A DNA stretch of 64,000 nucleotides from NCBI RefSeq assembly GCF_000447755.1, contig NZ_AUNE01000036.1, forward strand, positions 1 through 64,000. Direction: 5' to 3'. The position numbers were made by a program, and so were the translations under genes. Below are positions 57,887 to 64,000 of this stretch, piece by piece. Under the pieces are notes generated by a model. That model was not told where the DNA came from and ran no database searches. It worked only from the letters and a program-made list of their open reading frames with translations. Source of the stretch: Bacteriovorax sp. BSW11_IV. Lineage in GTDB: Bacteria > Bdellovibrionota > Bacteriovoracia > Bacteriovoracales > Bacteriovoracaceae. How positions within the stretch are numbered: position 1 is the first letter of the stretch; the number at the start of each line of letters is the position of its first letter.

Positions 57887-60355
57887 CTAGTTTTTCATTG
57901 AGGCGAGATCATTAAATTCTGGGAATGCTTGCCAATTACCTGTATTTGGTAGTCCTTGGAGGAGGTTGAGCATTTCTCCTAAATGACCTTTAATGATTTT
58001 CTCCTTTCTTTGTGCGTCCTCAGAAAGTGAGAGTTCAGAGAGTTTTTCTTTGTAGAATGTGACAAATTTTTGCAAATCACTGGCCGTCGGTAGGGCCCCA
58101 TTAAATTTATAGTGGTGAAGGATATTGGCCAATTCAAAGGCCAAAAGTTTGGTATCAGAGAGCTTTAGTTTTTGAGGAAACTCTGCTTCCGGAAAGACTT
58201 TGGCCACAAGTTCAGTGAGTTGTTCTTGCGAGCGTGAGTAGTCTCCTTCAAAAACAATGAATTTAAGATCGTGAATGATAACTAAACTATAGAGTGAATC
58301 ATCTGGGTGGAAAAATGAGAAAATATTAAAATTTTTCGCTTTAATAATTTCAAGTTGTGCATTTTCTTTAATACCAACAGCTGATTTAAAATTTTCTTTA
58401 AACTCATAGAGCTTTTTAAGCTCAGGCCCCTGTGAGATAAGGACAGCGGGTAGTGTTTCTGGTGTGATGTTAAATGATCTAATAAGAATTTCTTCCAGTT
58501 CTTTATCTGAACCTTGAATGGCCGTCTCATTTTCCAATGAATCATTGAGAGTAGGATTACATAATGAGAAAAAGAAGTTTCCTTGCTCAAATGTTTTGAG
58601 TATTTCAAGGGCATTGATTTCTTTTTCTTTTCTAATTCCGGCCCTTAACAATGAATTTTTCTTATAAAAATCTAGGCCAATAGGTGTTTGTTTTGAACGT
58701 CCAATACGTGGAAAGATTTCATATTCATCTAACTCGGCCAAAACCTGAAGTCCAAGAAAGGGAAGAGTGTAAACCTTAGCAATATCACCAGTCATTGAAA
58801 TTGTTTTTTCAGGGTTTTTCTTGGCATTGATTCCATCATGTTGAATAAAAGGAATTTCTAACGGCAAGAGGATGATAAGCGTTACTGGAATGATCCCAAT
58901 AAATTTAAGGGGCTTGAAAGAAAATTGAAGAGCATTTCCTGTTAGCATCTCTTTCAATGTTTTCTTTTTTATTAGTGCAGGGATGTCAAAAATTATAAAT
59001 GGAAAAGTGATCATTCCAATTAGTACGCGTATAATCCCTTTGATTCTTTTGGCCACAGGTTTTCCTGTAGAACTAATTCCAAAGATTGCTTGAGGAATTG
59101 TCACTCCAAAAATAAGAGTAGAGATGAGTTCAATAGCAAAGTAGAGAATAAAAAATTGAATCGTACTCTCTCTTAAAATTGCCTTATTCACTACGCTTGC
59201 CATTTGAGCAGGCAAAAGATCGTTCATTGGAATTAAGGCAAGTGCTTCTCCAAGGATTGTCTTTAATGATGTTATTGTTTGTGCATCAACAGTGAATCCA
59301 AGTTCATTGATTAATAAATGAACCAAACTAAAACCGGCCAAAATAGAAAAGAGGCGAGGAAAAGTACCAACAATATCAATATCGATTTGTGGTCTTTTAT
59401 CTTTTGGTATCGTTTTACCTTTAGCACTCTTGGCCGAGATTTTTGGAACGGCCTTACTTGTCTTTTTTAGAGAAGACTTGTCGACCGTACCTTTTCCTTT
59501 TAGCTTGAGCTTTTTATTCTTACTCGTTTCTTCTTTTGGAGATTCACTTTTCTTTTTCTTTTTTTCTTCTTTTTTAGCTTTAGAAATAATTCTAGTGATG
59601 GAATCAAAAAAAGAACTTGATTGAGAGACGCTACCATCATCTTCGGCCTCATCTCTTTTTGCATGTTCGATCACAAGGCTCTTTGTCGCAGTTTTTTCTC
59701 GAACTTTTCTCTCTGGAGACGTCTTTGAACGTGTCGTTTTAATGGCCCTAGGTGATGTCGCTTCATTTTGAACTTTAGGTTCATTTTCGTCTTCGTTATC
59801 TAAATTCTCGTCTTCAATATTAAAACTAGATTCTGTAACATCTTTTTCTGTAATTGAGGGTTGTGCGACATTTGTTTTCATATCGACATTAAAAGAAATA
59901 CTATCTTCAATTTTTTCTGCACTACCTTCATTTGAATCAATTGATTTTAAAAGATCTGCAATACTTCCATGCTTTCCAGTTTCGGGATCAACTTCACCAC
60001 TAGGAGAAAAGAGATTTCTTACCAGCGTACTATCGGGAAGTTCTTCTTCTTCATGAACGCGCACGATGAGATCGATATCTCCAATTTCTACTTTGTCTCC
60101 AATATCCAAAATATAATTCTTACTGTGTTCTAAAGGTTTACCGTCGAGGATAGTAGGGCGATCTCCTCCAGTATTTTGGAGGGCCAGAACACCATCTTTC
60201 ACAGTGAAGATACAGTGAACAGGGGCAAGATCATAATCTGGGATATGAATTTTACAGCGAGGATCACTACCCATGGCCACTTTGCCATTGACGTCAAAGC
60301 GCTTAGGAGGTTGATCGGGAAATCTAATATCTAAAACAAATTGTGCATTACTCAT
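57887..60355 (-). CDS. FHA-domain membrane protein with RDD-like region
   Basis: The 822-residue protein starts with an FHA phosphothreonine-binding domain (about 15-105: KRFDVNGKVAMGSDPRCKI, APVHCIF, KVEIGDIDLIV). An about 230-residue low-complexity linker that is first Asp/Glu-rich, then Lys/Ser-rich (KKEEKKKKKSE) precedes a polytopic part with helices around 340-360, 400-420 and 440-470. Within this, FGISSTGKPVAKRIKGIIRVLIG resembles the RDD-family core. The last 250 residues are cytoplasmic or periplasmic helical. The start is ATG 60355. A signal-responsive membrane transporter or scaffold is inferred. Confidence 0.75.
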   Translation of the reverse strand: MSNAQFVLDIRFPDQPPKRFDVNGKVAMGSDPRCKIHIPDYDLAPVHCIFTVKDGVLALQNTGGDRPTILDGKPLEHSKNYILDIGDKVEIGDIDLIVRVHEEEELPDSTLVRNLFSPSGEVDPETGKHGSIADLLKSIDSNEGSAEKIEDSISFNVDMKTNVAQPSITEKDVTESSFNIEDENLDNEDENEPKVQNEATSPRAIKTTRSKTSPERKVREKTATKSLVIEHAKRDEAEDDGSVSQSSSFFDSITRIISKAKKEEKKKKKSESPKEETSKNKKLKLKGKGTVDKSSLKKTSKAVPKISAKSAKGKTIPKDKRPQIDIDIVGTFPRLFSILAGFSLVHLLINELGFTVDAQTITSLKTILGEALALIPMNDLLPAQMASVVNKAILRESTIQFFILYFAIELISTLIFGVTIPQAIFGISSTGKPVAKRIKGIIRVLIGMITFPFIIFDIPALIKKKTLKEMLTGNALQFSFKPLKFIGIIPVTLIILLPLEIPFIQHDGINAKKNPEKTISMTGDIAKVYTLPFLGLQVLAELDEYEIFPRIGRSKQTPIGLDFYKKNSLLRAGIRKEKEINALEILKTFEQGNFFFSLCNPTLNDSLENETAIQGSDKELEEILIRSFNITPETLPAVLISQGPELKKLYEFKENFKSAVGIKENAQLEIIKAKNFNIFSFFHPDDSLYSLVIIHDLKFIVFEGDYSRSQEQLTELVAKVFPEAEFPQKLKLSDTKLLAFELANILHHYKFNGALPTASDLQKFVTFYKEKLSELSLSEDAQRKEKIIKGHLGEMLNLLQGLPNTGNWQAFPEFNDLASMKN

Positions 60356-60525
60356 GAGAGGAAAAAACCTTGGCCAAATTTATTATCTACTATAGATCAA
60401 TTTTCTAAATTTTTAGCATAAAAATCAAGTAATCTGGCCAAGTTAAACTATTTTTCCCCGTAGTATTTATTGTTAACCATCGCAATAATAAACAAAAGTT
60501 TCAAAAATCTATAAGGGAGAGATTC

Positions 60526-61821
60526 ATGGTAACGTGGAAGAATCTTGCGCTGACGGGATTAATTGGTCTAACGACACTTAATGCTGGCGCATATGACATT
60601 GTAAAAAGAGCTAAGCTTATTGATGACCGTTTCAAAACTCAAGAAATGTTAAGACCATTTGGTCACGATTTCATCATCGACATCAATGCGGCGATGACAA
60701 CTGATGTTATGGATCTAAAAGATGATGCCGATAAAATTGGTGATATTGACTCTGGTAACGTCGATAATGATATTGAGCAAGTGAATCAAATTCTTGAAAA
60801 ATATTATAATAAAGAACAAGTTCTTAGAGCGAAATTCGATTTTGGAATTCCTCTTTTTTCTTTCACGGCCTTTGATGTAAATTTCAAACCAAATTTCCGT
60901 TTTGGTGGTGGTGTTACTGCTGTACTAACACCAAAAAAGGTTCAAACTTCACTAACAACTATTATCGCAAATCTTGATCAGATTCCATCTCAGATTAGAG
61001 ATAGTCTACTTGATTGTATTCAAGCACCATACAACACAGGTGCTCCAACAGACGGACAAGACTTACTTGTTTATTGTGTGTCTGAAGGATCTATTACTCA
61101 AGCGCAAGCTAATCAAATCAAAGATACTTACAACGTAGATAAGATTCCTTATTCAACGACTCTTGCTACTACAACTAAAGACACACCTGAGATTGATATT
61201 TACGCAAAAGTTGAAGCGAAAGCTGGTTTTTGGCTAGATTATACAAAAGGTGAGCACTTTTTTGGAACGTTTGGCCTTTATGGTCTAGGTCGTCTAGATA
61301 TTAAAAAGTCTGCTGATGCACTTCTACTTTTAGGGGGCGGTGGTAACTTAGACGTTGCTGAGAATACACTTATTAATGCTGCAATTGATTATAGATTTGG
61401 ATACAGAAACTCAAATTACCAAGCGTTTTTCGCTGTAGAAGAAATGAAAATTGCTGAAGTTTCTTCTGAAGACGATGGAAAGCCTGCTTTTGGTACAGAT
61501 CCTCTTATTAGACTTCATGGACAAGCTGATTACCGTTTAAGTATTTTCAAACTGAGCCCATTTGCTGGTTTCCACGCAAGAAGTGGTTACGGAGTTGGTG
61601 ATGGCCTTTATGTTGGTGCTGATTGGGGTATGTTTGTTTGGGGAGACAGAATTGGTCTAAACTTCAGAACTCAGGCCGATAAGGAGCATTTGACTCTAGG
61701 TGCCAGATCTAAACTATGGCTAATCCATCTTGATCTTGAAGGTAAGTTTGCTCTTACTGACAAGGTTGATGATATCGAAGTTTCAAACTATTACTCAGCA
61801 AACTTCAGATTTTTCTTCTAA
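60526..61821 (+). CDS. Outer-membrane beta-barrel-like protein, unknown
   Basis: The 431-residue protein has a signal peptide (MVTWKNLALTGLIGLTTLNAGA). The rest alternates in strand pattern (AKFDFGIPLFSFTAFDVNFKPNFRFG, EIDIYAKVEAKAGFWLDY, IGLNFRTQADKEHLTLGAR) and closes with NYYSANFRFFF, a terminal Phe as in outer-membrane barrels. A region rich in two cysteines (LLDCIQAP, LVYCVSEG) may form a disulfide in a loop. Shine-Dalgarno AAGGGAG is strong. A strong intrinsic terminator follows. Family not recognised. Confidence 0.75.
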   Translation: MVTWKNLALTGLIGLTTLNAGAYDIVKRAKLIDDRFKTQEMLRPFGHDFIIDINAAMTTDVMDLKDDADKIGDIDSGNVDNDIEQVNQILEKYYNKEQVLRAKFDFGIPLFSFTAFDVNFKPNFRFGGGVTAVLTPKKVQTSLTTIIANLDQIPSQIRDSLLDCIQAPYNTGAPTDGQDLLVYCVSEGSITQAQANQIKDTYNVDKIPYSTTLATTTKDTPEIDIYAKVEAKAGFWLDYTKGEHFFGTFGLYGLGRLDIKKSADALLLLGGGGNLDVAENTLINAAIDYRFGYRNSNYQAFFAVEEMKIAEVSSEDDGKPAFGTDPLIRLHGQADYRLSIFKLSPFAGFHARSGYGVGDGLYVGADWGMFVWGDRIGLNFRTQADKEHLTLGARSKLWLIHLDLEGKFALTDKVDDIEVSNYYSANFRFFF

Positions 61822-61841
61822 GATAAATTTATTGATATCGG

Positions 61842-61871
61842 AAAAGGCCTCACATTGTGGGGCCTTTTTTT
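61842..61871 (+). terminator. Intrinsic terminator
   Basis: AAAAGGCC (61842-61849) pairs with GGCCTTTT (61861-61868), with an inner CAC/GTG, a T-G wobble and a three-base loop; the T-run extends to 61871. It ends the outer-membrane protein gene 20 bp after its stop. Confidence 0.85.
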
Positions 61872-61880
61872 CGTACGGCC

Positions 61881-61910
61881 TTGACATTGCACAACATTTT
61901 TTGCTAGAAG
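61881..61910 (+). promoter_or_regulatory. Sigma-70-type promoter of the helicase gene
   Basis: TTGACA (61881-61886) is a perfect -35 box. TAGAAG (61905-61910) lies 18 bases downstream as -10 candidate. The octamer TGCTAGAA occurs twice in tandem with a 10-bp period (61902 and 61911), so a second, shifted -10 is possible. Confidence 0.5.
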
Positions 61911-61944
61911 TGCTAGAATTTTCAAAAACTTAAATGGGTACTAT

Positions 61945-63264
61945 ATGAAATCTTTCATGGATATTTTGCACGTAGATGAACTTTATAACTTCCTTGTGGA
62001 GCACGGTTTTGAAAAACCAACAGAAGTTCAAGAAAAAGTGATCCCACTTTTTTGTGAAGGTAAGTCAGTTACTGTGCTTGCACAAACAGGAACGGGGAAA
62101 ACTCTTTCATACGCTCTACCACTAGTGCAAAGATTAAAACTTACAGAAAAAGACGTGCCAAGCAAAAGAGGTTGTCCTCGCGCCATCGTGCTTGTGCCAA
62201 CAAAAGAGCTTGTGACTCAAGTTCATGAGATTTTCAAACAAATCTCTCACCACGCAAAACTAAGAGTGAGAACTCTAGTGGGAATGGATAAGTCTAAAAA
62301 AGCAACAAGTCTTAAGGAACAATTCGTTGACGTTATTATTGGTGGTCCCGGTAAAGTGGCCAAGGCCCTTAAAAGCGGCGAGATCAATGCGAGTCAGTGT
62401 CACTTTCTTGTTCTTGATGAGGCCGATCAATTATTAGAAATGGGTTTCAATAAAGATATCGAGAGTATTTATTCTCACTTTGAGTGGTCTGATACTCAAG
62501 TGGCGCTAGTGAGTGCGACAAGACCAAACGACTTTGAAGAATTTGTTTCTAAAACTTTTAAGAAAGTTGATTTCCTAGATGTATCTTTACAAGGTGCCGC
62601 TGGAATTAAGAAGACGATTAACAACTTCAATATCTATTTGAACTATAAAGAAAAAGAGGCCATGACAACGACCTTCCTTACTAAGGAGGCCAAGGGCAGT
62701 GGGATTATCTTTTTAAATAAGAAAGAAGAGGCTCAAGTCATCTATAAGAAACTTGTAGATGAGCTTCCAAAACTAACTTTTCACCTTCTGCATGGTGAGA
62801 TGACGGCAAAAGAAAGAGAGGACTCACTTTCTAAATTTAGAAAGGTTGGGGGCGTTCTTGTTGCTACTGATATCGTCGCTCGCGGTGTTGATATTAAAGA
62901 CCTTAATTGGGTACTAAACTACGATCTTCCTTTTGAGGCCGTGTACTATGTGCACAGAGCTGGTCGTGTCGGTAGAAGTGGGCGCATGGGTCACGTTTAC
63001 AACTTTGTAACTTCAAAAGACTTTGAACTTATCAAAAGAATTAACGATGCCATTCGTGGACAGTCGTCACTTCCTTTATCTCCAATTAAAGAAGTAAAAC
63101 AAAACCAGACAGCAAAAGGCCAAAAAGACGCGAAGAAAAAAGTTGTTAAGAAGGCCACTGCTACAGCTGCTGGCAAGAAGAAGACAATGAAGAAAAAAGA
63201 CAACCGCTTTGAAGACAAAAAAGTCTCAAGGGTTAAAAAGTCTCCTCGCTACAAAAGAAAATAA
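61945..63264 (+). CDS. DEAD-box RNA helicase
   Basis: The 439-residue protein has all RecA-like motifs: Q-motif region EKPTEVQEKVIP, Walker A AQTGTGKTLS, VPTKELVTQ, GGPGKVAK, DEAD as VLDEADQLLEMG, SAT as LVSATRPND, LLHGEMTAKERE, VATDIVARGVDI and HRAGRVGRSG. The last about 70 residues are Lys-rich and probably bind RNA. It is similar in size to RhlE/SrmB/CshA-type helicases; which cannot be told. A TTGACA box lies upstream. The next lipoprotein gene starts 20 bp downstream of its stop. Confidence 0.95.
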   Translation: MKSFMDILHVDELYNFLVEHGFEKPTEVQEKVIPLFCEGKSVTVLAQTGTGKTLSYALPLVQRLKLTEKDVPSKRGCPRAIVLVPTKELVTQVHEIFKQISHHAKLRVRTLVGMDKSKKATSLKEQFVDVIIGGPGKVAKALKSGEINASQCHFLVLDEADQLLEMGFNKDIESIYSHFEWSDTQVALVSATRPNDFEEFVSKTFKKVDFLDVSLQGAAGIKKTINNFNIYLNYKEKEAMTTTFLTKEAKGSGIIFLNKKEEAQVIYKKLVDELPKLTFHLLHGEMTAKEREDSLSKFRKVGGVLVATDIVARGVDIKDLNWVLNYDLPFEAVYYVHRAGRVGRSGRMGHVYNFVTSKDFELIKRINDAIRGQSSLPLSPIKEVKQNQTAKGQKDAKKKVVKKATATAAGKKKTMKKKDNRFEDKKVSRVKKSPRYKRK

Positions 63265-63283
63265 TTATGCTAAAATAAAAGGG

Positions 63284-63664
63284 ATGAAGACTTTATTTTT
63301 TATCCCTTTTATTCTCTTACTCTCTCTATCTTGCTCCAAAGAAGAACCCCGCTATACACCCTTAGAACTCTACGATGTGGCCATAAAGTGCGACAAGAGT
63401 ATCGAACAGCTTCGTCTCAACGATCTCAATAGACCTCTTTGCAAAAACTACCCTGAGGGCTGTGTGCAAGAGTACGTCTTTCGCTACAAGATCCGCTTAG
63501 TCGAGATGGCCGTTATCATGTATCAAACTCCAGAACTTGCCAAAAAGGCCGCCAAAGAATTGAATCAATACTACGTTCGCAACTGGGTCTTTGATGAAAT
63601 CAAAGGGGAGCCTGTTCTTGAAGATTATGTGACGAAATGTTTTGGGGCGGTTAACCCTCAATAA
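63284..63664 (+). CDS. Small lipoprotein, unknown
   Basis: From ATG 63284 the protein has 126 residues with a lipoprotein signal peptide (MKTLFFIPFILLLSLSC, lipobox LSLSC). The mature domain has three more cysteines (AIKCDK, PLCKNYPEGCVQEYV, TKCFG) and a helical C-terminus. The in-frame ATG 63209 would add 25 residues within the helicase gene and hide the lipobox, so I rejected it. It converges with the truncated-globin-like gene, 3 bp apart. Confidence 0.72.
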   Translation: MKTLFFIPFILLLSLSCSKEEPRYTPLELYDVAIKCDKSIEQLRLNDLNRPLCKNYPEGCVQEYVFRYKIRLVEMAVIMYQTPELAKKAAKELNQYYVRNWVFDEIKGEPVLEDYVTKCFGAVNPQ

Positions 63665-63667
63665 GAC

Positions 63668-64000
63668 TTAACCTTGATTACTTCGAACAATTTTCGAACG
63701 AAGAAAAATATCATTAAAGACATCTATACGTGACAACCACTCATCAAAAAGCTCATCAAAATCTGGCCGGTCTTTTCTTACTTGTGCAATGGTTTCTTTA
63801 AACAGAGTGACCCATCTTCCCACTTCTCCAACGCGAATATGCAAATACTCATGGGCCATAATGAGATTAAAAGGTTTCTCTAGGGGAGTGTCTGGTTTTC
63901 CTAGAAGTTGCATTTCCCAGAACTGATTAATACGTGGCAGATGGTGAGAAAAGGCCGCCATGGGTGGGGCAAGGACATTGTCACCTGTGAACTCTTGGAT
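63668..64000 (-). CDS. Group III truncated hemoglobin-like protein (5' partial)
   Basis: The frame is open from 63668 through the window edge at 64000 (no in-frame stop between 63962 and 64000), so the N-terminus is outside. The visible about 110 residues read FTGDNVLAPPMAAFSHHLPRIN, then QFWEMQLLGKPDTPLEKPF, and MAHEYLHIRVGEVGRWVTLFKETI, matching the D-x-V-L-x-P, HL-x-x-L-x-x-FW and H-x-x-LH-x-x-x-x-x-x-x-RW-x-x-LF pattern of TrHb3. A His in AHEYLHI would be the proximal heme ligand. Group III truncated hemoglobins bind O2 or NO and are often in the periplasm-facing or respiratory context; here the role is unknown. Confidence 0.65.
   Translation of the reverse strand: MQEFTGDNVLAPPMAAFSHHLPRINQFWEMQLLGKPDTPLEKPFNLIMAHEYLHIRVGEVGRWVTLFKETIAQVRKDRPDFDELFDEWLSRIDVFNDIFLRSKIVRSNQG

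Noticed and set aside
1-64000. tRNA or rRNA genes, CRISPR arrays, prophage or insertion sequences
   Set aside because: Intergenic spaces are short, and I found no T-loop sequence, regularly spaced repeats, transposase or integrase reading frames.

Overview
The window is AT-rich (roughly mid-to-upper 30s % GC by eye), gene-dense bacterial chromosome with no tRNA, rRNA, prophage, insertion sequence or CRISPR that I could find. The gene content suggests a Gram-negative bacterium of the Bdellovibrionota, most likely the Bacteriovorax/Halobacteriovorax group. The pointers are a complete type II secretion operon ending in gspN, an ihfA-merR pair, many secreted proteins of unknown family, a phosphonate (aminoethylphosphonate) pathway, and a strong excess of the tetranucleotide GGCC. 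The taxonomic assignment is inference from gene content, not from a marker search.

Layout. 1-2905: the end of an aminoethylphosphonate operon (nucleotidyltransferase-domain protein cut by the window edge, phosphonopyruvate decarboxylase, AEP transaminase), followed after 2 bp by a MipA/OmpV-like outer-membrane protein. 4155-6820: a secreted protein of unknown family and a TPR protein with a C-terminal winged-helix-like domain. 6822-11015: a periplasmic solute-binding-like protein, argS, two secreted unknowns and a GNAT acetyltransferase. 11049-14750: a two-gene type IIA topoisomerase that resembles the phage T4 and eukaryotic enzymes more than ordinary ParE/ParC. 14914-16699: ihfA, a MerR regulator and a polyprenyl synthase. 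16750-30848: a complete gspC-D-E-F-G-H-I-J-K-L-M-N operon on the minus strand.

31070-40347: an acyl-CoA dehydrogenase, an FG-GAP/ASPIC repeat protein, a two-component pair, a LysR regulator, an IscA/HesB-fold protein lacking the usual C-terminal cysteines, an M61 peptidase with a PDZ domain, and a YcgN-type cysteine-cluster protein. 40449-44455: rpsU with a leader that can hide its own ribosome-binding site, then a TonB gene plus a heme-type TonB-dependent receptor behind a 16-bp palindrome. 44452-49342: a small secreted protein, a phosphopantetheinyl transferase, a 35-residue membrane ORF, type III glutamine synthetase and a secreted unknown. 49339-57790: a METTL25-like methyltransferase, murD, a 46-residue exported ORF, an Xaa-Pro aminopeptidase, a C-terminally anchored matrixin-like protease, a beta-barrel-like protein, an actinobacterial-type serC and tgt. 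57843-64000: a REP-like double palindrome, an FHA/RDD-like membrane protein, an outer-membrane protein, a DEAD-box helicase, a lipoprotein and the C-terminal part of a group III truncated-globin-like protein.

How the genes fit together. The window is mostly housekeeping plus envelope biology: protein export (T2SS, lipoproteins, secreted peptidases), phosphonate-modified surface lipid or glycan, peptidoglycan precursor synthesis, and heme or iron uptake. The least ordinary items are the T4-like topoisomerase pair, the genome-wide-looking GGCC excess, the very acidic cytoplasmic extension of GspC, the REP-like element, and two small ORFs with good ribosome-binding sites.
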